A DNA stretch of 64,000 bases. Source: Ceratodon purpureus. Taxonomy: Eukaryota > Streptophyta > Bryopsida > Pseudoditrichales > Ditrichaceae. Location of the stretch: positions 45,747,611-45,811,610 of the forward strand of contig CM026426.1 of assembly GCA_014871385.1 (NCBI GenBank). The letters run 5' to 3'. This document shows, piece by piece, positions 1 through 9,679 of this stretch (position 1 is its first letter; each line of letters starts with the position of its first letter). The position numbers and the translations under genes were made by a program. Under the pieces are notes generated by a model. The model ran no database searches and was not told the origin of the DNA. It was given only the letters and a program-made list of their open reading frames with translations.

Positions 1-1210
1 GGGTCATCCCGTCATTTACTTTCCTGAAACTAATGACCCTGATTCAAGTCACACTCTTGTTTTAGTCATTGCAAGAGTATCGTTAGATTTTTTTAATACT
101 TATGTGCAGTGGACGTAGCATCCGTGTGCTTCTATCTTTGCAACTGCAATTCTCTCCTTCTAGTTTGCCGACCGAATCATGGAAAAGGAAGACGTACTGT
201 AGTGGCTGGCAGAGGTTCATTGTCGTAAGAGTAGATATAACTTTGAGTATCCGAATATTCCTGCTATCGGGCATTTTGTCATGTTTACTAACAACTTCCG
301 TTGGAACAACGACTGCTATCAGGAAATGTTGCAGCTTGGTTTCGCTTCCGGACTCCATTTCTTGGATTTCATGGACCGTGAACACACATTCCATAACCAT
401 CGAAGAAGCTCTTATGCACATCAAGAAGTGAAGGCCAAGACGGACATTGGAGGAGGAGCTATACGAAAAACTGCCACTTCTTGGGGACATAGCCCAGAGC
501 ACTCGACCTCCAACAACGGTGGTAGTAGCCAGCATTCAAGTCCCCCCCCCAAGAGCACAGGCAGTAACGCAGTGCGGAGGGCTGTTGGTGAACCTCCTAA
601 TAGTCGTTGACTGAGCTCCTTAGTCTGTTTACTGTTCAATGCACACAAACTTTGTAAGTCACTTGTGCATACTGTTACCCTATATATATAGGATTTAAAC
701 TTTTCATCAAATATGCTGCCCGTGCGATACATGTTTGGTGACCACAATGTTCCATTTTCTACAGTTCCGGTTAGATAGTTGGATCATTAGTATGTATTCG
801 CCCCTCATCATAACTTAAGTAGTTCTTTTACAATAGGCACCTTTGTTTCTCTATTAGCTATGAAAGGATTGCCATAGAAACGTTTACTCCCTCACATGTC
901 AATCTCCTTTCATGTATTCTCAGAAAAACCGGTTAGGAAGTAGGCCATCCTCTACGTTATGATACTTATGTGTAGAGATAGGCAACTCTGTTCTTTATCG
1001 AGTCCTGGTTAGTTCTCGTTATCCGGTCATTGTCAATGTAGAAAATTTTTATAGTACTTATAAAATCATAAACAGTACATTATAAGTCTAAGTTTTAAAT
1101 TGTTATCAATGTTTTACAGTAAATTACCGTTCATATTATCTGATATTGAGGTGTCTTCTAACTTCAATTCATGATTATGAATTCTGTGTCTCTGTTTTGG
1201 ATGGTTTACA
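1..1210. other. Flank interrupted by element A; no firm gene
   Basis: This stretch was joined to base 9284 onward before element A inserted, because both sides carry the TTGAT target duplication. A plus-strand frame from about 179 to 610 reads as a plausible exon-like segment (it contains FTNNFRWNNDCYQEMLQLGF) with one TAG early on, but I recognise no family. The rest (about 610-1210) is AT-rich and holds nothing I can call. It may be the outer part of the CACTA element whose transposase ends at 9680, but no CACTA terminus was found. Confidence 0.3.
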
Positions 1211-1215
1211 TTGAT

Positions 1216-1849
1216 TGTTAAAGGGTGATTTAGCTTCACTCTTAAAAAGCTAGTTTACTTTCCAGATCTAAAGAGAAACCCACGAAATTCTTATACCCAC
1301 CTAGCTAGTTCTACTTCCCACTATTCTGCTCCTTTACTGCACCAGATTTCTAATCCTCCTGCACCTTTCTACTGCTCCATCAATGCAAGAACCCACAAAG
1401 CAAATCTACTTAGAGAACCTAGTATTCAATGTGTACACACTCAATCTGCTCAAAAGAGTGCTTTTCTCATCATTACTATCCTCCAAGTACAATCAATTCT
1501 GCTCCTAACTGTGTTGCTCCTCATTCAATCACTAATCCTCCATTCTAACTACCATCCTAACCTCCATAGCTGCAAATCTGCAAGGGGAGAGAGAGAGAGT
1601 GAGAGCCGCCAAGGCCTCACTACCCCCCCCAAACCCTAGCCGCCACCCTCAATCTGTCTGTTTTTCATCCAAGTCAATTTTTCATCCGACTGTCAAAACT
1701 TCATCCAAAACGCAGTAACTAAGAAATCCACAGTAACTAATTGTTTTACTGCTCCTAGCAGTTTACTGTTCTGCTCCTAAATTACTGCTCCTAAATTACT
1801 GCTCCTAAATTACTGCTCCTAAGTAAAAAGGCAGAAAATCCCTTTAACA
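1216..1849 (-). repeat. 3' LTR of element A
   Basis: Aligns base for base over most of its length with 8660-9278. In the minus sense it starts TGTTAAAGGGATTTTCTGCC and ends CCCTTTAACA, the canonical TG...CA. The target duplication TTGAT is at 1211-1215. It has two more copies of a short ACTGCTCCTAAAT repeat (about 1780-1820) than the 5' LTR, and shorter C and GA runs near 1590-1630, which accounts for the length difference. Confidence 0.9.
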
Positions 1850-1862
1850 TTATCCCTTTTAG
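1850..1862 (-). promoter_or_regulatory. Polypurine tract of element A
   Basis: Immediately upstream of the 3' LTR in the minus sense the sequence is AAAAGGGATAA, a purine run at the position where plus-strand DNA synthesis is primed in LTR retroelements. Assigned by position and composition only. Confidence 0.55.
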
Positions 1863-3432
1863 TCAACATCTGCCTTCAGATGCTCCGGCTTTTATGTAGT
1901 TAGCCAAAAAATAAAAAGTGTCAAAAAATTTAAAACAGGGTCTACCACTGGTCCTACCAATACTCTTCGTACTCAACTGCTGATTCTCTAGTGCCAATCG
2001 GTCGAAGTTGTGCAATCGGGCATTGGTCTTGAGCTCCAATTTCATCCTCCTGGTCCCGAGTACCTCTGCCTGGACCCCCTGATCAACCCAAGCCTGTCTC
2101 TCCCTCTCTTGGGCCTGCTGAAGTACCACTAACCGCTGCTGAGCATGTTGGGGCTGGTTAGTTAACTTCCAAATCTTCTCCTCGTGACTAAGCCTGAAGC
2201 TGATAAGGTCTTGGTAGCTTGGGCCAGACCGATCCTCCTGCTGCTGCAAATCCTGCACACAAGATGCTTGTGCCAATGCCACTTGCAATTGCTGAACCAA
2301 CATGCCCACCTCCTTGGTGATACTCACTTGGTCCTCTGGTGCCTGCTGCCATGCCCCTCATGATCTGGTTGAAATCGTGGTGTCTACCTGGCTCCTCCTG
2401 TTGGTCTATAGGATCTTGCTCCTCTGGCGGGTCCGTTATAACCTGGTCTTGGCGCTGCTCCTTGGACTGCTCCTGGGGCTGGTCCTGATGTTGATCTTGG
2501 TGCTGCTCCTGGTGCTGCTCCTCTAATACTAGCAGCTGCCTGGTGGGTGCCAACACTAAAACCATCTCTGGGCTACTGGAGAGCTGTACTAGACTACTCC
2601 TCTGCCTACCCATCCTCTTGACTTGGTGTCCTCCTCTAGATTCCTGTGGCATCCTAGCCTGGTCTTTGGATCTTTGATGCTCTTGTTCTACCTCCTGTTG
2701 GTCCCATTTCTCTTGGTCAGTTCCTTCATTTTTCTCTTTTTTATTTTTCTTACCTCCTCCATCTCTGGTCCACCTTGGCTGGTCCCTGTTTTCTTGGTCC
2801 CACCTATCCACTCTCTTTTCCAGGTCATTTGGACTGATGTCTTGCTGGTCCTTCTCGAGACTCCCGTTCTTCTGGTCCTCTATCTTGGCTGCTGCCTCAT
2901 CTTCTTGGTCTCCAACCACTTTCTTCTGGTCTTCAAGCTCTTGCAATTGGTCTCCTTGGCAACCGCTCCTGCTATAACCCTGGCTGCCTCCTCCTCTTGG
3001 CTCACAATGCTCCTGCTTCTCTCTGCTTTGGCACCCGCTCCTACTGAAACCATGTCTGCCACCTCCTCTTGTCTGATAGCGCTCCTTCTGCTGTCCCATC
3101 TCTTGTTCCTGTTTTAGAGGGCTGATTCCCACTACCCCGCACAATACTGCTAGCTGCTTCCTTTCTTTCTCTCCTGCCCCTTTTCTGATTACTTCCTCTT
3201 TTTTTTCTCTTTTTTCTATTATTTTTTTCTCTTTTTTGCCCTCATCTCCTTTTTCTAAACTCTGGCCCTCTTCCCACCTGTTCTCCTGCTCCTGATCTTT
3301 GTCATGTCCCTCTTCATTTTTGCTCTCCTGTTCCTCTCTGTTCCTCCTCCATTCATCTTCGTCTGCTTCCTGATCCTTGAAAAAATTGTTGTCTTGGTCC
3401 TTGAGGCCTGCACTGTCTTGGTCTGCCTCCAT
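1863..3432 (-). pseudogene. Element A third ORF: charged/Gln-rich coiled-coil protein
   Basis: A 414-codon frame (3432-2188) is followed, after a one-base frame change near 2330, by a 154-codon frame (2327-1863); together they read as one protein of about 520 residues. The first half is extremely rich in Glu, Lys, Asp, Gln and Arg, with many DQ/QD and HQDQ-type repeats around 2450-2550. The second half is heptad-like (LVQQLQVALAQAS, WKLTNQPQHAQQRLVVLQQA) and ends near the phrase LALENQQLS. The third ORF of element B ends in a matching LLLENQQL block, so this looks like a conserved retroelement protein rather than noise. It lies where RT and integrase would be expected. No enzyme motif is visible and the function is unknown; a structural or capsid-accessory role is only a guess. 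Confidence 0.6.
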
Positions 3433-3828
3433 GTCCTCTCTTCTCTTCCTCTGCTGGTCTTGGTCTTCTCCTTGGTCCTCTCTTGTCTTGCTTTGCTTGT
3501 CATGGTCCTGAGAACCTGATGTATGCTTCTCTGTGGTGCCAGCTCTGTCCTCGTAATCTAAATTGTTCCCTTCCTAGCGTGTGTGACCACTATCCCCCTT
3601 TTGATGTTCGACCAGTCCCTTGGTCGAGTACTCTGGTATGCTTGTCAAAAACTGGTCCAGATAGGCTCCTTCTGCTACTGCCACCGGCTCCTGGTCTCCA
3701 TCTTTTTGGGGCAGTGCCACTGTCTCAACGACCAGTACATCCTGCTTGCTGGCCAGCTAATGTTCCTTCTCTTCATCTATGAGTCCTTCAGTAAGGTTGT
3801 AGCAGACCAATACCTCAGGTAAATCTGG

Positions 3829-5211
3829 TCAAGACCCCTTCTTCTGGCTCACTGATACTGTCTTGACTGTCCCGTTGCCTCGAATTGTAACCAAATTTCT
3901 ACCCCAGTCATGATTGACGTTTGCATCGATCATCCAAGGACGACCTAACAGCATGCTATACTCCTCATTTACTTCCTTATTCTTGATGACGATGAGTGTA
4001 ATCAGAAAAGGAATGTTATGGATGTGTACCTTAACATTTCTGATTATACCTACCGGTTCCACTACTGTCTCGTCTGCCATCCTCAATCTGTAGGGAGCAG
4101 GTTGCGGGTCCTTCAGTCCTAAACGCTTCTGCTCCTCTTCAGTAATGAGATTGACACCAGATCCACCGTCCAGCAATACCTTGTCCAAGGTCCCGTTGCC
4201 AATCTGCACAGTTAACATAGGCAATTCTGTGTCAACATCTACTGCCAAGCTGGGTATCAGACCTGGTTGACCTCCTTTTCTGGTCATCTGCTCCACCCTA
4301 GCCGTTTCTCCTTGACCAGAATCCTTACTGGCCCTTAACTTCGGAAACACATGAGCCTTGACAATCTGAGTCATGTTTGGAGCCATCTGTAGTAGCTGAC
4401 CCAAAGGCACAGTAACTGGACTGGCCAATATCCTCCTGCCCACTAAGTTTGCATAATCCTGCACATGGTCCCCCCTTGTACTCGTTTCTGCAGGTACTCC
4501 TGGTCCCTGTTGAGCAGTCTTTAAGCTGTAATTGAGGACGTCAGAATCTGGGAATCCTGCCCACTCATTGTCTTGTATCTCTGCTTCAGCCATCTCCTGA
4601 GCTTCATGTGAGTGAGCAGTCTTGGTCTGCTCTGCTGCTCTGGCCTCCTCCTCCTCCTTGAGCTGAATCTCTTTCAGAGCTTCTAGCATAGAATCCCTGA
4701 GCCGTTCTTCCTCCTTCAAGTCTTCCTTGGTCTGGGCCTTCCTTGGTTCTGGTTCCTTAGACTGGTCTTCAATAGGAGGTAATCCTTCCTTCTTCCTTTG
4801 GGCCCTGGTCATAGTGGCCACGTCCACTAGATCCTGTGGCTCATCCAGCCATTCAATTTCCACATTGCTCACATGGTGATCCTCTTTTTTGTTCATCTTC
4901 TCCTGGTCAACTAAAAATTGATCCCATTGTGCCTTCTTGCGGCGGTTCCAGCTTTTGTAGTCTGCTCCTCCACACAAGAAGCAACACGGTGGTTAATCAC
5001 CATAACTCCTCTGTTGACTACTGCCTGCCCTGGGGTTCGGTGGTCTCTGGTACCCTTGGCTGTAACTGTAAGTTCCTGCAGGTTTAGAAGCAGATACTGC
5101 ATTGACACAAACAGGTTCTTCTCCTTCCTTCTTTGCACTTGACCCCCTCTGGTTGGCTGGGTTGTACCAACAGTTTGCAATCGTCATGGCCCAGCTCCTT
5201 ACAGATTCCAC
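3829..5211 (-). pseudogene. Element A: second zinc-knuckle region and retropepsin-like protease
   Basis: One frame runs from 5211 to 3829 with a TAA at 4990-4992. After the stop comes a degenerate CCHC-like segment (CFLCGGADYKSW, with the His and last Cys positions not conserved), a long Glu/Lys/Gln-rich linker, then an aspartic-protease domain at about 4230-3830. The active-site loop reads LLDGGSGVNLI and the C-terminal half has YSMLLGRPWMIDANVNHDW, the usual Ty3/gypsy protease signature. The loop has D-G-G where D-T/S-G is normal. Downstream of the stop, frame remnants (VLVCYNLTEGLIDEE at about 3810-3760) match the protease-RT linker of element B, after which homology to pol ends. Confidence 0.8.
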
Positions 5212-7474
5212 AGGCTTTCCTTGGAGCCTCCTGGTCTGGTTCCTTCCTGGTTGCTGTGGCTGCCTTACTGCTGGTCTCCACTTTCTTTACCTCAATCTTA
5301 GTGAGTTTACCACTAGAGTCAGTGCAGTTCTCCTTGCATCTCAAGGCTGCATCCACTTACTCTGTCAAGCTCTTGACTAGTGCTACACTGGTAGTAATCT
5401 TGATATACTCCAGTAGTCTTGCTCAAAAATTAGTGATTCTGAACCCTTCTCCGGGATCAGATTGTAGACATTTGATTAATGTCATGAACCGATCATAGTA
5501 ATCTTGTACCTTCTCTCTGTTCCCCTGGTAGAAGGACTTCAATTCTTTGTATACTGCCTCATCCGTGGTCTGGTCTCTGTACCTTCTCCTGAAAGCAGCT
5601 TTAACGTCCTCCCATGAGCTGTAGACATGGTTCTCCAAGAAATTCTCATACCATGCACCAACCTTGTCCAGCAAAGTGGTACCCATCACGTTGAGTATCA
5701 TCTGCTCATCTGTTTCTCCATTGTGCCACAGGGTTCTCTCAAACCGCCGTATGTGAGCATTAGGATTCATCCCCTCCTTGTACTTGGAGTAGGTCAGCGG
5801 CTTCCTTTGCGCCACAACAACTGGTCCTGTCACTGGTGGTACTCGGGGTCTAGCAGCTGGTGGGTAGGCTGGTGGACCATGCCTCATTGGATAACTGCTG
5901 TCCGCTGTATCCCCTGGTACTCCTATTCCCGCAGGTGGCCTAGTATCATACGGCATCCCTCTCATTACCTCCGCTGGCCTTCGGTATCATGTTCCTGTAT
6001 CACGAACTCCTGCTCCGGCTTCTGCTCCTCCGCTTGGCCAGTATGCAGTTCTCTTGACTTCTGGTCTGTACTCATCACCTGTGAGGTGATCCACATAGGT
6101 AGAATGTACCCCTCCTCTTCCTGTTGGGCTCATTCGAATCCTTGAGGTTGGGAAATGGTCTGCCCCTGGCCTTCCTGGTATAGCAGATGTGGTGTAGGGT
6201 GCTCCCATCAATTCTGCTTCCCTCAGCTGACCTGGTCTATCTCCCTGGACCACTGAATGGTCATATGCTGCCCACGGATCTGCCCTTGGTTTGGCCTGGA
6301 GTTTTTGGCTCTCTTCCCTCAGTATCTCCTACCATTTGTAAAGGGTCGCCTGTCGGGTAGCTTCTTTCATCTCTTCCTCCTTCTTCTTCTGGTCCTCCAA
6401 TCTCTGTGCCTCTTGTATCAATTGCAGAGCCTCCTGCCTTAACAAGTCTTGCTGCATTGCTTCTTTTCTCTCAGCTGCCTGCTTCATTTCCTCCCTCCTT
6501 TGAGACTCCTGCCAGGTTCTAAGAGCCTCCTATCTCTGCTTCTCCTGATCCTACTCTTCAAGCCTCTTTGTTTCCTGCCATAGCTTCATGGCTTCCTTCA
6601 GTTTAATCTCCTCCCGATTCTTTTCTTCCCAAGCCTCCATTGTCTCTCTGAACCTGGCTGCCTGGCCTAGCTCCTCCATCTGCCTCCTATACAGGTCCTC
6701 TGTTGCCTGTTGGATTCTTCGTTCTCTCTCTGCTTGTCTCCTAGCCTGCTGGCGAGCCTTTAACTCCTCCAGCTGTCTTCTGTCCTCCTCATCTTCCTCT
6801 AGCTCTATTCCTTGGAACTGCTCTTGTGCAAAATGTATCACTGGTCTCCTAGGATTCACCTATGCGGGCTTACCCGTTTTGTACATCTCTGACAATGCTG
6901 CTGCTCTTGTCTGGACTCTGTCCCCGGTGTGAACTTCTTCCAATTTCTTCTTCAGCGTCTCCAATGTCTCCACCAAATCACCTGGTGTCTTCTCCCCTGG
7001 TTTTGGTGTGTCTGGTCTGCTGCCTCCTTTCTTTTCCTCCTCCTGGTAATGGTCATCTGCTGATGCCATTCTGGTCTGGGGGTTCCAGCAATGCTGTGTG
7101 TCTCCTTCACCTGGCCTTGGAAATTCCCTCCTGCTGGTCCTGGGTGATAGTGGATGTCCCTCATACTTCCGAATTTCTTCCTCATCCTCCTGCCAATTCT
7201 TGAAGCTTGGGCCTAGTTCTCCTCTTGCTGACCCTGTCCTCCTGCTTACTCCAAGTATTGTCTCCAGGCTCGAATTTTTTCCTACCAAGTCCATGTCAAT
7301 CAGGTCCCTGGTTCTCCCTTTAGCTATACTTTCTTCTGAACTCAATTGTCCTCCCATTGGTTTTCCTACTTCTGCTGCTGCTCTTTGCTCCCTGAGTTCG
7401 TACCTTACCAACCGTTGTGCTGCTTGTCTCCTGGCTATCTCCTCCTTGTCCCACCCTGAGTATTCTCTCTCCAT
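5084..7474 (-). pseudogene. Element A gag
   Basis: A single minus frame from the ATG at 7474 to 5084 is cut by several stops (for example 6860-6862, 5984-5986, 5420-5422) yet keeps coherent homology throughout. In order it encodes a charged N-terminal region, a long Glu/Arg/Gln coiled coil (about 6859-6350), a Pro/Gly/Arg-rich segment (6253-5850), and a retrotransposon gag capsid core (about 5790-5440: NPNAHIRRFERTLW, WYENFLENHVYSSWEDVKAAF, KVQDYYDRFMTLIKCLQSD). It ends at a zinc knuckle beginning CGICKELGH near 5205, where a one-base shift moves the reading into the protease frame. Gag would form the virus-like particle that packages element RNA. Confidence 0.8.
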
Positions 7475-7479
7475 TGCAG

Positions 7480-8646
7480 TACAGTTTGCTGCTCTTCCCT
7501 TGGTACTCTCTGGTCAGGTGCTCTACTGGTTTGGCTAGTACTTCCAGTCATTGAGTCTGCTCCTTCAAAACTCCTAGGTAGGTGCTATCGGCTCATGTCC
7601 TCAGCCCTCAGCCCTCCACTGGTTTGTCGGATGCTAGTCCTCCTGTTTCCTAGTTCTTGTCTAGTCCATCCCTTTGCCACCCTTCCACTTTGGTTCCTTT
7701 GGGACCTGTCAGTCTTTACTGTCTTTCTGTAGATAGTTTTCTGCCCTTAGTTTCGCAAGTTCTAGGATAGACTCAGTTTTTCCAAGCTTCCATACATTAC
7801 AGTTTGCAAGCTTCTCACACAAATTTTTCCTGGTTCTTTATTGTCCATTTATTTTTGTTTTTAACTTTTCAATTTTTTTCCCTTCTTCATTTTCTCCTTA
7901 AGTTACTTACTTAACTCATTTTAACTGTTTGCATTTTTACCCTTAGTTTCCACTATTACCTTCGACTGCTCCACTGTTTTTACTGACTGGTATTTTTTTA
8001 ACTTCTTACCGTTACTTTTTATTGCTCGAGTATGTTTTTACTGACTGGTAACTTTTTCCACTTTTTACCGCTATTTTTTAATGCTCGAATGGTTTTTACT
8101 CCTTCGTAACTTTTTGATTTTTACTGCCACTTTTTACTGGTCGTTTTTCACGCAACCTTCTGTTCCTTTCCTGACTCTCTGAATTCAACAATGGTTTGGA
8201 ACATACCTGATACCCGTGACTATCCTCCCTCTGCTTTGGAGCTGTCCTCAGCTCCTGTGCCGTTGACTGATTTGCATTGGCTCCTCTCCCACGAGATTCT
8301 GGAGCTTGGCACCCTCAGCTCGGAAAAGTGCTCCAACTGCAGCATCTGGGTCCTACTGTAATGTTGACTGCTCGAACATTGGCTCCTCCTCACTGGATTC
8401 TGGAACCTGATCTCGTCAGCCTCGAACTGTCCTCCTGCTGCAACATCTGTGGTACTTCTGCTGTTGAAATCCTAGGACGGGAATCCTGTGACTGTAATCC
8501 TGTGACTGTGAATCTGTGACTGTAATCCTGTGACTGTAATCCTGGGACTCTAACCCTCTGCCTTGGCCACTGTGCCTATCTACATATTCCAGAACTGTCC
8601 TAGACTGTACAGATTCGCTGCAAGAGCCACCTGATTCGTACTTAAT
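7480..8646 (-). other. Element A 5' leader with internal repeats
   Basis: Between the gag start and the primer-binding site no ORF is convincing. About 7970-8150 holds two to three imperfect copies of a roughly 60-base unit (TTTTTACTGACTGGTA...TGCTCGA). About 8466-8545 holds five copies of a 14-base unit near TGTGACTGTAATCC. Long untranslated leaders of this kind are common in plant gypsy elements. Confidence 0.5.
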
Positions 8647-8658
8647 GCATGGTCGCCA
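8647..8658 (-). promoter_or_regulatory. Primer-binding site of element A
   Basis: Directly after the 5' LTR in the minus sense the sequence reads TTGGCGACCATGC. The same block, extended to TGGCGACCATGCTGGGG, follows another LTR end at 41168, and TTGGCGACGATGC follows an LTR at 42430, so it is a recurrent primer site. The matching tRNA was not identified. Confidence 0.7.
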
Positions 8659-8659
8659 A

Positions 8660-9278
8660 TTTTAAAGGGTGATTTAGCTTCACCCTTAAAAAGCTAGTTT
8701 ACTTTCTAGATCTAAAGAGAAACCCACAAACTTCTTATACCTACCTAGCTAGTTCTACTTTCCACTATTCTGCTCCTTTATTGCACCAGATTTCTAATCC
8801 TCCTGCCCCTTTCTACTGCTGCATCAATGCAAGAACACACAAAGCAAATCTACTTACAGAACCTAGTATTCAATGTGTACACACTCAATCTGCTCAAAAG
8901 AGTGCTTTTCTCATCATTACTATCCTCCAAGTACAATCAATTCTGCTCCTAACTGTGTTGCTCCTCATTCAATCACTAATCCTCCATTCTAACTACCATC
9001 CTAACCTCCATAGCTGCAAATCTGCAAGGGGAGAGAGAGAGAGAGTGAGAGCCGCCAAGGCCTCACTCCTCACTACCCCCCCCCCCCAAACCCTAGCCGC
9101 CACCCTCAATCTGTCTGTTTTTCATCCAAGTCAATTTTTCGTCCGACTGTCAAAACTTCATCCAAAACGCAGTAACTAAGAAATCCGCAGTAACTAACTG
9201 TTTTACTGCTCCTAGCAGTTTACTGTTCTGCTTCTAAATTACTGCTCTTAAGTAAAAAGGCAGAAAATCCCTTTAACA
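8660..9278 (-). repeat. 5' LTR of element A
   Basis: Nearly identical to 1216-1849. The minus-sense start is TGTTAAAGGG; the end reads CCCTTTAAAA instead of CCCTTTAACA, a single change in the terminal CA. The right target duplication TTGAT is at 9279-9283. Contains (GA)n near 9030 and a C run near 9077. Confidence 0.9.
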
Positions 9279-9679
9279 TTGATCTCAGAAATGCTTGAAC
9301 CCTGCAATCAGTATAATAATAATCAAGGAGACCGCGACCTTGGCAGCGCAAGGACTATTTTCCATTGTGTTCCATTCTAAACCTCAATAGATAAACAAGA
9401 TGAATCCTTGTCACTTGGTCCGATGGAAAATATCACAAATTTTACATGTACAGCATAAGAAACAATATATTTAGAAATCAATATTCTTGTTTATTTTGAA
9501 GGCAAGCATATACTGTTTGACACTTTACCATAGATTGTAGACTGGAAAGAAATTCTGAAACCCAATCATGCTCGCCCCAAAACTGAGCTTGCAATTGAGT
9601 CAAGGACAACAGCGTTGGAATCTTCCCACAAGTACATAACACACTACTCCAAACCACTTTGCTAAATTTGATTAGATTC

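Larger units (their letters stand above)
1216..9278 (-). mobile_element. Element A: full-length LTR retrotransposon lacking RT and integrase
   Basis: Two direct repeats (1216-1849 and 8660-9278) bound the element, and TTGAT at 1211-1215 and 9279-9283 is a perfect 5-bp target-site duplication. Read on the minus strand the order is 5' LTR, primer-binding site (8647-8658), repeat-rich leader, gag (7474-5084), protease (5211-3829), a charged coiled-coil ORF (3432-1863), polypurine tract and 3' LTR. No reverse transcriptase, RNase H or integrase motif is present in the roughly 6.8 kb interior, so the element must have moved with enzymes from a relative. Protease and gag resemble element B in this window, so it belongs to the Ty3/gypsy group by content. 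All frames carry stops, so this copy is inactive; the LTRs are still very similar, which points to a fairly recent insertion. Confidence 0.88.

Noticed and set aside
83-747. Overlapping open frames on both strands near the left edge
   Set aside because: They overlap each other in several frames, have no recognisable domains and no consistent splice context; only the frame around 281-610 looks at all protein-like.
2302-3117. Leu/Val-rich plus-strand frames that look like membrane proteins
   Set aside because: They are the antisense of the Glu/Gln/Lys-rich third ORF of element A; codons for Gln and Asp read backwards as Leu and Val.
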